Assembly (NCBI GenBank): GCA_028456385.1
Contig: JALNQF010000041.1
Coordinates: 225,685-289,684, forward strand
DNA: 64,000 nucleotides
Source of the DNA: Ophiosphaerella korrae
Taxonomy: Eukaryota; Ascomycota; Dothideomycetes; Pleosporales; Phaeosphaeriaceae
Reading direction: 5' to 3'
The position numbers and the translations under genes are program-made. Under the pieces are notes generated by a model that worked only from the letters and a program-made list of their open reading frames with translations, did not search any database and was not told the DNA's origin. Of this stretch, positions 47,507 to 57,495 are shown in pieces. Numbering within the stretch: position 1 is the first letter of the stretch; every line of letters begins with the position of its first letter.

Positions 47507-48133
47507 ATGGCTCCCTCGCCGTCCCCCGCCTTCCTCCTCTACCTCCTCCCCTCCATCCCCTTCCGCCGCCGTAGCTCAACCATCCAATCCACCCCGCCCC
47601 CCTCGCCCCCAACCCCCTCCTTCCTCACCCCCACACCCCCAACCTCACACCTCCAATGCACAAAATGCCTCACCGATCTCATCCCCACCTCTTCCATCAT
47701 AAGCAAAGGCTTTACCGGCCGCCACGGCCGCGCCTACCTCGTCGCTCCACCTGCCGCGCCTACCTCCTTCCCCGGCGGCCTGTTCCACCATAGTCCTGGC
47801 GACCTGCCCAATACGCTCACACACAAAGCTGCGCCGCGCCAACTTGTCACGGGTGCGCATACTGTCAGCGATATTAGTTGTCGCGGGTGTGGCACCGTGC
47901 TTGGGTGGAAGTATGTTGAGGCTGAGGAGTGGAGTCAGCGGTACAAGGTGGGCAAGTTCATCCTGGAGACAAAGAGGGTTGTCAAGAGCGTGGAGTGGGT
48001 GGGGCGGGAGGACGATGGGGAGAGCAAAGAGGAGGAGGAGGGGGAGGAGGGGGCGTTTGATTCGCAGGACGAGGAGGAATGCGAGGATTTGTTTAGCGGG
48101 GTGTGGAGGGCTGGCCGGAGGAGGCGCGCGTAG
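47507..48133 (+). CDS. Yippee-like zinc-binding protein
   Basis: 208 residues, no intron visible. After a Pro/Ser-rich N-terminus, the protein shows the Yippee/Mis18-type zinc pattern: LQCTKCLTDL, then about 75 residues later ISCRGCGTVLGWKYVEA, ending GKFILETKR. An acidic tail (EEEEGEEGAFDSQDEEECED) and a basic end follow. The region between the two CxxC pairs carries GRAYL, matching the core GRAYLF seen in Yippee proteins. These proteins are small and conserved in eukaryotes. Fungal members include yeast Moh1, which is linked to stationary phase, and others are GID-complex partners. The function here is unassigned. The long N- and C-terminal extensions are unusual for the family core of about 120 residues. 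Confidence 0.82.
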   Translation: MAPSPSPAFLLYLLPSIPFRRRSSTIQSTPPPSPPTPSFLTPTPPTSHLQCTKCLTDLIPTSSIISKGFTGRHGRAYLVAPPAAPTSFPGGLFHHSPGDLPNTLTHKAAPRQLVTGAHTVSDISCRGCGTVLGWKYVEAEEWSQRYKVGKFILETKRVVKSVEWVGREDDGESKEEEEGEEGAFDSQDEEECEDLFSGVWRAGRRRRA

Positions 48134-48269
48134 TATGGGCGTTACGCGTTGACGGGCTTTGTTTGATGCATTTACTTTATACCCAGTTGCGACGACATAT
48201 ACCCTCATTTTATTTCATTTCTGGACATCTAGCATGGCGGTCATCATATATACCATAATACAACACACA

Positions 48270-51200
48270 TCAATCAAACACAACGCTCCTCATGCCCCTC
48301 TCCCCCGCCGCCTCGCGCACTCCCTCCTTAACCCTCTCTACAGCCCCCTCCCACTCTTCCGCCTCCGCCACCTCCCCAACAACCCAATCTAACCACTTCA
48401 CCATGCCCACTGCCTTCCCCAGATTTCTTTCTTCCTTCACCACCTTGTTTAAATACTTGACCAGCGCCCCAACGTCCTCCACATACGGCCCTTCATCCGC
48501 AAACTCTTTGACCCACTCCTTCATCGCAGCGCGCAGATCCTTCTCCTGCGCAAGTTTCTGCGTCGTAAACGTTGGACACGGTGGTCGGGGTACTTTGATG
48601 CGAGGAGGGGGACAGGGCGGCAGTGCGACGAACATGTGTGTAGCAGCGAGGCGGGTGGCGGCGAGTTTGGCGCGCTTGTGTTCGGCGATGACTTCGAGGC
48701 GCACATCGTGTGGCAATGCTGAGAGAAACTCGGGATCGAGGTCGTCCGCGTTTTTGGCGCATGGGACATTAATGTTGGAAGGACCGGCGGAGGCTTCGCG
48801 ACTTGCGACATCGCGGGCGGGGTTACGCTTGGAGATGAAGTTTGCTTGGGTGAGTATTTTGCCTGTTTTGCTGACTGCTGTGGCTTGAGCTGCCGCGGCG
48901 AGCATTGCGGAGCGGGGAGGTCGGCCGCGACCGCGTTTGACGGGTACGATTGCTTTTTTGGCAGGGATGCCGATGATGTGGCTCTTCCGTGGTGATTGAG
49001 GCAGGAGGGTTTGGTCGGCTCCGGGCCCGCGGGAGGGCGAAGAAGGAGTTGCGGCTGTAGCGTATTGGGCGAGGATTTCAGCGCGGACCTCAAGGGGTAA
49101 AGCGGCTAGGATGTCTGGGTCGAGCTGTGACTGCGCAGGCAGAGAGGCCATGGTGAAGGGTAGAGGTTTTGAGGGCGTGGTTGCTCCACTTGCTCTTGTC
49201 GCTTTGCGATTCGCAGGTGAAGGTGATGACGCACGTGCTTGTCGTAGTAGTTTTGATCGTATGTCCTCTGGGAGTTCAGCAAGCACTTTGGGGTCGACCT
49301 GCGTCGGCATGATGAACTGAGTACCCAAGGTGTTCAATGGGCGACGTGAGGGCGTCAAGTGATTGAGCTCTGTAGCGCCAAAAGCTACGTGCTCATCATC
49401 AGCAACTGTTTTAGGCTTTCGTGGAGTCTCAGGATCATCCTGGATGGGATCTTCTTCGACAGCTTTGGGTTCCTTGCGGGCACTACGTGGTTCCGCATTG
49501 CCACTCTTGAATTGCAATCGTCTCTGGGAACCCTCGAGGCCACCGTCTGTTGCATTTTTCATTGGCTCTAGTTTTGTCATCTGCATACCAACGCCCCGTA
49601 ATTCGCCTGGTGTGAAGCCAAAACCTCGTAGCATGCTGAGGGCTTCCTTCGTCAAAATCTCTTTCGAGTTTGTCGCGACTCCAAGCACCAAGCTCTTATT
49701 ATAGGTGTCACATTTCCCATGGCCAAGATGCTTTGGTGGATCCAATGGAGCCTCTGGGGAGCGTCGCATGATCTTCATCGTGAATTGTTTGCCCTTTACC
49801 TTCTCCTTGAGTAAGCGCCTCTGAAGCTCACCGCATAAGCTTGCAATGAATTCATCAGCCTGCTCTTGATTCTCGAAGCGTACACCCCAGTTGACTTCGG
49901 CGGATACGGACTTGCGAACTACCTGCTCACCAACTTCCTGACGGTCGATACCTCGAGCGTACTCCCACAATTTCTCGCCAGTCTTGGGGCCTAGCGTTTG
50001 CATGAGTCTTTCCTTGGATAGCTCGCGCATGTCCTTGACATACTTGACCCCGATTTCTTCAAGCTTACCCCCGATTGACCTTGCAACACCCGGCAAATCC
50101 TGCACTTGAAGTTCGCCGATAAAGTCCAAAACTTCCTCTGGTTTGATTTGATGTTGGCCAGCAGGTTTCGCCTTCCTCAGGGCCACCTTAGCCAAAAGGA
50201 TGTTGCCTCCAATGCCGACTGAGACATCACATCCTGTTCTTGCCTTGACTTCGCTACGTAATGCGTGGGCGATGCCATCGGCTTTCGCCTGTTCACGGTA
50301 GTTGTTGCCTTCCCTAAGGTTGTGACTGTCACTACCACCGGAAACAATGCACATGGTTGACACGTCAACCAACGCCTCATCAATACTGACGCTCTGGACG
50401 AGTCCCTCTGTTGCCATGATCGCATCGTAGAAAGTTCTACTGGCCTCTTCGTACGCTGGGAAGTCGTATGGTAGAATTTTGATGTCTGGGCACAGTTCTT
50501 GAGCCCGCTTCATCCACATGCCGTTCTTGACCCCAAATTTCCGTGCCGGGTAATTGCAGCTGGCAATCTCAGATCCACTACCTTGGCCGTGTGCTACCAC
50601 GACGGGTTTATCCTTGTACTGCGGGTACTTTTTCAAGCTGACTGCAGCAAAGAAGCTGTCAAAGTCGACATGGAGGATGTATCGTCGCGCACTAGGGGGT
50701 CGTTTCTGGTTTGCCTTCTGAGACAATGTTTTCTCACCTGTAAGTGCCTGTAGCTGTGATTTCAGGCCGGCCTTCCATGTTGAGAGATGATGCAAGCGCG
50801 ATTCTCGATAATATTGCTCAAGAAAATTCGGGTCGACTACAGTGGACTTGCGGATCTTGGGGTCTCGGAGCAGAATTGCATTATGTTCCTCAGCAGTCAA
50901 CTGTCTGCTTTCGGATGCGGCTTCGTCTCCAAAAGCCGCAAAAAGCTCCATCTCGCGCTCATCCACATGCTCAATTACCTTTTTTTGCGCAACTGTAGGC
51001 ACTGGGTCAGCATAGAGACTGTCCTGTGATGCAGTTGCTTTCGAAGTGGGTTCTTCGTTTTCAGACGAATCACTTTGATGCCGTAATATAGGACCTCTCT
51101 TGGACGGTGTGAGTAGCTCTTGTGAAGAATCCGCCTCATCAGATGCATCTTCCAAAGGGTCGCTATCGGGCTGGTGCGATATTGGGACAGAGTCGAGGTC

Positions 51201-51872
51201 GTCAATGTCTTCATCGAGCACAGAGATCCGGTTTTTGGAAAATCGTGAGTGTATTGAGCCACTTGGTGTAGGTGTACTAGAAGGGCCGGCCTGGCCGCCC
51301 ATCAGCTGGCCAGTGTACCAGCTTGCGTCCGTCTGGTCTCGGTAGCCCTGCTTCTTCATACTGGCCTGACTTATCACCTTGCCCTTGTCAAAAGCCAAAA
51401 CATTTTGCTTCTCTCCTTCGTCCACCACACGGTAGGCGTTCCATGGGAGCAAGCGGCCTGCTCGGATACTGTCAACGACCCATGCTGGCTTGACAACACG
51501 GTGCTTGCTAAATTCGACAGCTTTCTTAGGGGTCAGGTTACTCGCAATAACGTGCGTCACGGTAGTCTTGCCGTCCAGGTACTGCATGAATCCGCCTCCA
51601 TACTGGACAATGAGCGTATGCAGGTCATTAAGTGAAGGCTGGGTGTAGCCATTTACATGCGCCACAATGTCTTTGAAGATGGCTGGTTTGTCCCCAGCCT
51701 GCGAGCGAATGTCTGCATCGAGGTTCTGCAACTTTATCTTCTTTCGTCTAAAGTAGTCGGTGAAGCCTCCAAAGGCCGAGCCTTTATATTCCTCGCCGTC
51801 CTCGCTATCGAAGGTATGCTTCTGGATGCGCCTGCGGACAGTGTCACTATTCTTGTCCAGTCGCGGGCCCAT
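48270..51872 (-). CDS. rev1: DNA repair protein Rev1, Y-family polymerase
   Basis: 1200 residues in one exon. Order of domains: a BRCT domain at about 60-150 (DIVAHVNGYTQ, HVIASNLTPKKA, VKPAWVVDSI), the polymerase palm with catalytic HVDFDSFFAAVSL and VSIDEALVDVS, then VSVGIGGNILLAK and VQDLPGVARSIG, and the little-finger region. Three ubiquitin-binding motifs follow (LPEDIRSKLL, LPLEVRAEIL, LPHDVRLEVI), then a C-terminal helical domain that in other species binds Rev7 and other polymerases. Rev1 inserts dCMP opposite damaged bases and scaffolds translesion synthesis in the nucleus. The gene shares a 333 bp region with the FKBP gene. The call is very secure. Confidence 0.95.
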   Translation of the reverse strand: MGPRLDKNSDTVRRRIQKHTFDSEDGEEYKGSAFGGFTDYFRRKKIKLQNLDADIRSQAGDKPAIFKDIVAHVNGYTQPSLNDLHTLIVQYGGGFMQYLDGKTTVTHVIASNLTPKKAVEFSKHRVVKPAWVVDSIRAGRLLPWNAYRVVDEGEKQNVLAFDKGKVISQASMKKQGYRDQTDASWYTGQLMGGQAGPSSTPTPSGSIHSRFSKNRISVLDEDIDDLDSVPISHQPDSDPLEDASDEADSSQELLTPSKRGPILRHQSDSSENEEPTSKATASQDSLYADPVPTVAQKKVIEHVDEREMELFAAFGDEAASESRQLTAEEHNAILLRDPKIRKSTVVDPNFLEQYYRESRLHHLSTWKAGLKSQLQALTGEKTLSQKANQKRPPSARRYILHVDFDSFFAAVSLKKYPQYKDKPVVVAHGQGSGSEIASCNYPARKFGVKNGMWMKRAQELCPDIKILPYDFPAYEEASRTFYDAIMATEGLVQSVSIDEALVDVSTMCIVSGGSDSHNLREGNNYREQAKADGIAHALRSEVKARTGCDVSVGIGGNILLAKVALRKAKPAGQHQIKPEEVLDFIGELQVQDLPGVARSIGGKLEEIGVKYVKDMRELSKERLMQTLGPKTGEKLWEYARGIDRQEVGEQVVRKSVSAEVNWGVRFENQEQADEFIASLCGELQRRLLKEKVKGKQFTMKIMRRSPEAPLDPPKHLGHGKCDTYNKSLVLGVATNSKEILTKEALSMLRGFGFTPGELRGVGMQMTKLEPMKNATDGGLEGSQRRLQFKSGNAEPRSARKEPKAVEEDPIQDDPETPRKPKTVADDEHVAFGATELNHLTPSRRPLNTLGTQFIMPTQVDPKVLAELPEDIRSKLLRQARASSPSPANRKATRASGATTPSKPLPFTMASLPAQSQLDPDILAALPLEVRAEILAQYATAATPSSPSRGPGADQTLLPQSPRKSHIIGIPAKKAIVPVKRGRGRPPRSAMLAAAAQATAVSKTGKILTQANFISKRNPARDVASREASAGPSNINVPCAKNADDLDPEFLSALPHDVRLEVIAEHKRAKLAATRLAATHMFVALPPCPPPRIKVPRPPCPTFTTQKLAQEKDLRAAMKEWVKEFADEGPYVEDVGALVKYLNKVVKEERNLGKAVGMVKWLDWVVGEVAEAEEWEGAVERVKEGVREAAGERGMRSVVFD

Positions 51873-52205
51873 GTTGGGTAGAGTAGAGACCTGGTTGGTT
51901 CATTGGGGCTGTGGTCATGATGTGCGTGTATGAATATCAGACATGCGTGCGTGAATATTCGACCAGATGTGGTCGAGGCGTAGGCGACGCGTCGGCGTTG
52001 TCAACTGGTGGGTCCGGCGCGTGGGCCTAGTGTGGGTTATCTGAGTGCATTTAAAGTGGGTCCGTAATCTTGGCAGGATCTTTTGACTTTTCTGCGCCTT
52101 CGTCTCCAGCTTTTCCTGCGATACCTCAACTCCCGTCCAGGACAGCAAAACAGCTTTAGCCGGTCCTCTTTCTCTGTATCCATACAGAGCTGCACATTCT
52201 TCACC
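51873..52205. promoter_or_regulatory. Divergent promoter between rev1 and the FKBP gene
   Basis: 333 bases separate the two start codons on opposite strands. It must carry both promoters. No TATA box stands out. Confidence 0.6.
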
Positions 52206-53921
52206 ATGTCGTCCTCAGGTGCTGTGCCCGTAGGCGTATTTGCAAAATATGTCCCAGCAGGCGGTATTCCCATCCTCGCAGCCAATGACCCGTCTGCAGC
52301 AGTGAGTACTCCAGTCTCGAATTGAATGTCGCCCTGTGTGGTTATTGTTATCTTATCCACCTGGAAATTGTCGCATTCACGCCCTAGCCAAGTTATGCTG
52401 ACCCCAGGTAGTTTCGCATTACCATGGCCGCTTTAGATCCCTCGGCGCCAGCTCAGACCGATGACGAGAACCAAACTCTGCGCGCCACTCTCAAGCTCAT
52501 CCGCGTGCCCGTCGACTATGACGAGAGTGACGATGACGAGAGCGATGACAATATTGCTGCTATCGCTGCCCGTCTGCGCGCAGCTGGCGCAATCCCAGAA
52601 GATATCTCATCCGAAGAGGATGACAGCGAAGACGAGTCAAATGGCGGCCCTAGTGACCCTGTCAAGTCCAAGAAGGCCAAGCGTGATGCTATCATCAAGA
52701 AGTTGCAGGAAGATCTCGAGGCCGACGAGATGGAGGTCGACTCTAGCTTGACCAACGGCGTCAACGGTAAGGCAAAGGGCAAGGGCAGGGTCGTTGACGA
52801 CGATATCAGCGATGAGGACGACGAAGACGATGACGAGGAGGAGCACGAAGAATTTGTTCTGTGCACTCTTAACCCCGAAAATGTAAGATCGGCCTTTTTT
52901 TTTTTTTTTTTTGCACTGATCACATCTAACCTACATGCAGCACTATCAACAACCTCTCGACATCACTGTCCGCGAAGGTGAGGAGGTATATCTCTCAGTC
53001 ATCGGTACCCATGATATTTATGTCACTGGCAACTATGTTGCATTCCCCGATGGTGAGGATAGCGAGGACGAGGATGACGGCTTAGAGGAGCTTGGTTACG
53101 ACCTCGGCTCCGATGAGGATGGGCTTGACGTTGACGAGATGGATGAGTCTGAGGACGATGAGCTCGACGGCCTAGACGATCCCCGTATCACTGAGGCCGA
53201 GAGTGAGGATGAGGCACCTAAGCTCGTTGCGGCTAGCAAGAAGAGCAATAAAAAGCGTGCTGCCGAGTCAGAAGACGATGTCACCCTCGACGACCTAATC
53301 AGCAAGACCAACGGTGAGGAGAAAGTCTCAAAAAAGCAGGCCAAGAAGCAGAAAAAGAACGACGACCAAGCCGCCGCCGCTGCCGCACCTGAGGCCGCAA
53401 CCAAGGCCGAGAAAGCTGCAGAGACTGCCAGTGACAAGAAAAAGGTACAGTTTGCCAAAAACCTTGAGCTAGGACCTACAGGCTCACCAAAGGTTGAGGC
53501 ACCCAAAACCGAGGCAAAGAAGGAAGCCACAAAAGGCCCCCGCAACGTCAGCGGTGTCACAGTCGACGACAAGAAAGAAGGCAAAGGCCGCGCCGCAAAG
53601 AAGGGCGATCACGTTGAAATGCGCTATATTGGCAAGCTAAAGAACGGCAAAGTCTTCGACTGTAAGCCTCATCCCACCCTCTACTTCTTCCCCACCCGCT
53701 AACTCCCCACAGCCAACAAGAAAGGCAAACCCTTCTCCTTCAAACTCGGCGCCGGCCAAGTCATCAAAGGCTGGGACCTCGGCGTCGCAGGCATGACCGC
53801 CGGCGGCGAACGCCGCCTTATCATCCCGGCAAACCTCGCCTACGGCAAAAAGGGCGCTCCCCCCGACATCCCTCCCAACTCCGACCTCATCTTCGACATC
53901 AAGTGTATCTCTGTCGCATAA
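52206..53921 (+). CDS. fpr4: Nuclear FKBP-type peptidyl-prolyl isomerase, Fpr3/Fpr4-like
   Basis: Exons 52206-52301, 52412-52882, 52941-53661 and 53713-53921 give 498 residues. The N-terminus is a nucleoplasmin-like domain ([39 protein letters not shown] then [10 protein letters not shown]) interrupted by long acidic runs. A Lys-rich middle ([21 protein letters not shown]) precedes the C-terminal FKBP domain ([47 protein letters not shown]). Yeast Fpr3 and Fpr4 act as nucleolar histone chaperones and proline isomerases on histone tails. The second intron holds a run of about 17 T. Exon 1 is needed because it supplies the conserved first strand. Confidence 0.94.
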
Positions 53922-54392
53922 TTAGCCCCTTACCTGTGTTAATGTGTTTCCTTTCCCTTTTGTGTACTGCATAAGCGATTATCCCACTTGCATGTAAGCT
54001 TATTGAGCGTGTTTGATGTGCAGGGAGGACGGATTCGCGCTTGTGATGTAGGTTATGTATGTGTTAGATGGTGACGTGAGGAAGGGGATGGGAAGTAGTG
54101 GGTAAAAGTCAGGAGTTAGGGTATGTAGCAACATATGCTGTGTGTTATGTTGATACTAGCTATTATTGAGCAGTGCTATAGACAAATTGATTAGCTAAGT
54201 ATAGGCGTAGAGAATGAATTATGGTCGCGTTGCTCATGTACGTTAAGAATCAGAATGCACTTAAGAATAAAATTGTGTTGTGACAGATTTCTCAAAATGT
54301 TGGAAATAGGTCCAACTTATCGATTCTGTCCTGAACCTTCGTATTTTGTTTACACCGAGTCCTCGTAATTGTCCTGAAAGCTATTGGTACAT
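53922..54392. other. Convergent intergenic, 471 bases
   Basis: The 3' flanks of the FKBP gene and the GH76 pseudogene. Nothing recognised. Confidence 0.5.
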
Positions 54393-55833
54393 TCAGTAGC
54401 TAAGTACGAGAACAACCGCGAATCCCAATATCAAGCTGATACTTCCAGTAAGCGAATTTGCTGCACTCTTTTTCTGTGGTGGTGACGATGGCGCAACGTT
54501 CAAGTTATTACCAGATTCAACGCCACTGGCATTCCTCAAGCCCTTGGCTGATGGGTACAACAAGCTCTGCACAACCTCTAAGGTATTGTATATTTCACTT
54601 ATGTATCCATTCTTCGCACTCCCCTACATCCCGAAAAAATCCGGTTCTGACCATTTGTAACTGCACTCTGGATTGGTGTTATTCATGCAACTAGCCCGCA
54701 GCTGCTCTAGCAGTGGTCGAAAGTAGTTTGTTGATCGAGTCAGCGATGAAGGGAGCAGCGAGGGCTGCGCGGGCCAAGGTGCGCGCAAAGACACCTTTGG
54801 CATAAAAAAAGGATGAACAATGGACATGCAAGTCTGAGTCTGTCTCGCACTCTAGCTCGATGATAATACTATTTTTTATCTTGTAACTGAGGTAAGGCCT
54901 TGACCAATCCTCTCACTGTGTCTGTCCGGTTCTGTGTGCTGGTCTGCGAGGATTAGCACCGTACGCCCAAATTTAGGATAGTATGGCTTACAATATTGTA
55001 CATGAGAGCTGCTCCCTCGGTATATATTCCAAGTGCCGCAGTCCATTCAGTTTTGTTGATTTCTGAACAGTTACTCACGGCACTGGCCAAATCGTACAAA
55101 TGAAAGTCTTGACCAACAAGTCCAATAACCTGGGACCACTTGAACACCTTGTTGGCATACTGGGAGTATGTGCCATTGCCAGTGAATTTAGCCAATCGTG
55201 CAGACAGAAGAAAGAGGCTTCTATTTGGTATGGTATCTTTAATATCGGAATCCCTATCCAGGAAAATGGTCCACGCGAGGCCTCCGCCACAATCACCACT
55301 CGCTTCCTCGGCATCAAATCGGATTGCTAGTAGGTTCCACACGTCCACTGCGTAGTCAACCCATTCAGCATCCTTGGGCTTTGGAAATGCGACTTCTGCG
55401 GCTGTCATTGCTGCAAGGCCCCAGCTGCTGTGGTCTTCATTGGTCGTTTCCACAGTCTGATTGATTGGCATGTATGTCTTTTCTTTTCCAGCTTGGTACT
55501 GGAGGTTCTGCAATACAATCTCGTCGTACTTTTTGTTACCAGTAAGATACGAATGACCAATAAGGGCATTCCGGAAAGAACTCATTGTGCGGAACCATAT
55601 GTGCCCGAGTACAATCCAGGGATGCCGCTGGCGTTTAGTTCCTGTTTAAAGGCTGCAACAATACCATCGGCAATTGGTGTTGCTGCCGACTTAATGGAAT
55701 TAGGATTGTTCAGATCCAACTTGATATCTGATTGTCCTGAGACCTGGGTTGTGAAAAGAAAAAGTGCAAAAGTTAACACAATTGCGTGCACGAACATCTT
55801 GAAAGATCTGAAGCAAGCCGTGAATATGATCAA
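54393..55833 (-). pseudogene. GH76 mannan endo-1,6-alpha-mannosidase-like gene (Dfg5/Dcw1 type), decayed
   Basis: Pieces of one GH76 protein occur in order on the minus strand. They are a signal peptide (Met at 55797: MFVHAIVLTFALFLFTTQ), the block NPNSIKSAATPIADG, and, after a frame change near 55585, FRNALIGHSYLTGNKKYDEI, YMPINQTVETTNEDHSSWGL, SGDCGGGLAWTIF and RSLFLLSARLAKFTGNGTY. After a plausible intron (donor near 55000) come FARTLARAALAAPFIADS, MNNTNPECSYKW and LEVVQSLLYPSAKG, and a GPI-type tail ending LGFAVVLVLSY with stop at 54393. At least three frame changes lie between them (near 55590, at an A-run near 54870, and near 54700), so a full protein cannot be made. The catalytic Asp-Asp pair appears as Glu-Asp. 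Confidence 0.78.
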
Positions 55834-56044
55834 CTTTGTAGAATGGATAGTTTTCAGTTCTGCGGACGAGCAGCTTTTGATGATACATTGCTGTGCCGCA
55901 CAATTTCACAACCTTACCATATCCAACCATCTCCTGACCGCTCCAAGACTTTATGTACCACGCCGTAAAAAAGTGGAGCATAGATCCTATTTATGTCCAA
56001 GAATCAGGCACATCGAGACTAATCAAGGTTTATCCTGCACATCC

Positions 56045-57397
56045 TCACGCGCTTTTGCGACTTATGCCCATTTTCGTGACGAGGGCCTCGGCGATCTCGC
56101 GAGCAAAATTCTCGTCGTTGATAGCACGTTTGTCCTCAACAACTTCAATACCACTATCTCGTAGTTCGTCTTTGATGGTGCTGAAAAGGATGGCGTCTGA
56201 TTCAGCATCTGCGAAGGGCCCATCGGGAACGGCAATCATGCTGATACCGCCAACTGGTAACCACACTTGAACTGCTCTGACGTCTTTAGCGTATTTCTTC
56301 AACTTTCTAGCAATGAAGCTGCCAATTTGTTGTGCCTCTTCTTTAGACGTTCTCATGAGCGTTACTACAGGGTTATGTTCATATAACTTGCGATGTTGAT
56401 AGCGTTCTGGCACAGTGCTCATCGGTCCAAAGTTGGTCATGTCTGTTGCCCCAACGGATATAATGTTGGGTATGCCAGCCCCTGCAGCGGCTTCCAGCCT
56501 TTGTGGTCCAGCACTCATCACACCTCCTGTTAAATGATCGCATATTTCCGTCGTTGTCAGGTCAAGTACCGCATCAATCCCGCCTTCGCGGATAAGTCGC
56601 TCCATTGCTTTACCGCCATGACCTGTCGCATGGAATACATAAGTTTCGATGTCATATTTAGATTCGAGGTGTTTGCGAATGGCATCAACGGCAGGTGTAG
56701 TGACACCAAACATAGTGATGCCGACTCTTTTTTTTACAACCTGCATTTGTGTAGCATCGCTTGGTCTGGAGGTATACGCATGTGCCATGGCTGCAATAGC
56801 ATAGCCAGCATTACTCAGAACATGCCGTAAAATTTGATTCAGACCCGCAACGTCGACGACCGAACTCATTAGTGTAATATCTGTTTCTTCGACGATTGGA
56901 CCAGTGTCACCACTAGCCACCGTTGAAACGATCAATTTGGGAAAGCCAATTGGTAACGCATTTCTCATCACTTGAGCCGCTAGAGAAGTACCGCCAGATC
57001 CACCAGCGGATATGATTGCATGTATCTTTCCCTCATCATATAAACTCTTAACTGCGCGTGACGCGCATCCAGCCATGGTTTTAATAACCTCCCCACGAGG
57101 CATATCGTTAGCATTTAAATTTTGGCCATTTCCATACTCGTTTAGCAGTCGACCTTGTCCAATACTGATGGCACAGTGCTTCACTGACTGTCGCCCTACG
57201 TCGATAAAGGTGATATTGACTGCATTGCGCATGATCTCCGTGTACAGGTACAAAAGCTCCTCTAGCTTAGTATCACAAGTTCCAAGTAATACAACATGAG
57301 GTAACGACGACATCCTTTCCCCTGATGATCCAGTGTCTGACAAAATAGGTGATGGCATTGAGAACAGAAGTTTGAAGTGATTTGTTTGGGGTCGCAA
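56045..57397 (-). CDS. Tm-1-like/UPF0261 domain protein
   Basis: 450 residues in one frame. The first Met may be 57397, but Met at residue 14 or 29 sits closer to the conserved start VVLLGTCDTKLEELLYL. Family blocks follow: ITFIDVGRQS, IHAIISAGGSGGTSLAAQVM, LPIGFPKLIVSTVASGDTGP, DITLMSSVVDVAGLN, the second half KRVGITMFGVTTPAVDAIR, VFHATGHGGKAMERLI and the C-terminal VWLPVGGISMIAVPDGPF. In plants the same domain is the N-terminal part of Tm-1, which blocks tobamovirus replication. In microbes it is of unknown enzymatic role with an ATP-binding-like fold. Its divergent neighbour is the PEP-hydrolase-like protein, the partner found fused C-terminally in the plant protein. A functional pairing is therefore inferred. 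Confidence 0.87.
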   Translation of the reverse strand: MRPQTNHFKLLFSMPSPILSDTGSSGERMSSLPHVVLLGTCDTKLEELLYLYTEIMRNAVNITFIDVGRQSVKHCAISIGQGRLLNEYGNGQNLNANDMPRGEVIKTMAGCASRAVKSLYDEGKIHAIISAGGSGGTSLAAQVMRNALPIGFPKLIVSTVASGDTGPIVEETDITLMSSVVDVAGLNQILRHVLSNAGYAIAAMAHAYTSRPSDATQMQVVKKRVGITMFGVTTPAVDAIRKHLESKYDIETYVFHATGHGGKAMERLIREGGIDAVLDLTTTEICDHLTGGVMSAGPQRLEAAAGAGIPNIISVGATDMTNFGPMSTVPERYQHRKLYEHNPVVTLMRTSKEEAQQIGSFIARKLKKYAKDVRAVQVWLPVGGISMIAVPDGPFADAESDAILFSTIKDELRDSGIEVVEDKRAINDENFAREIAEALVTKMGISRKSA

Positions 57398-57495
57398 TGG
57401 TTTGCTGTTCGTCCCCGCGTTACGTCATCACGCATCTCTTTTCGTCTGCACAACAGCATCCTATAACGTGTTTTACATCATATGCTGCACTCAAA
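57398..57495. promoter_or_regulatory. 98 bp divergent promoter of the Tm-1-like/PEP-hydrolase-like pair
   Basis: Only 98 bases lie between the outermost start codons, so the pair almost certainly shares control elements. Confidence 0.6.

Noticed and set aside
47645..48208. 187-codon minus-strand frame over the Yippee-like gene
   Set aside because: Shadow of the plus-strand gene, which has the CxxC pairs and GRAYL motif.
48292..49093. Open frames antisense or shifted within rev1 C-terminal region
   Set aside because: Explained by the rev1 coding frame with three UBM motifs.
53096..53584. Ser-rich 162-codon frame antisense to the FKBP acidic region
   Set aside because: Reverse complement of Glu/Asp/Lys codons reads as Ser/Leu; no independent support.
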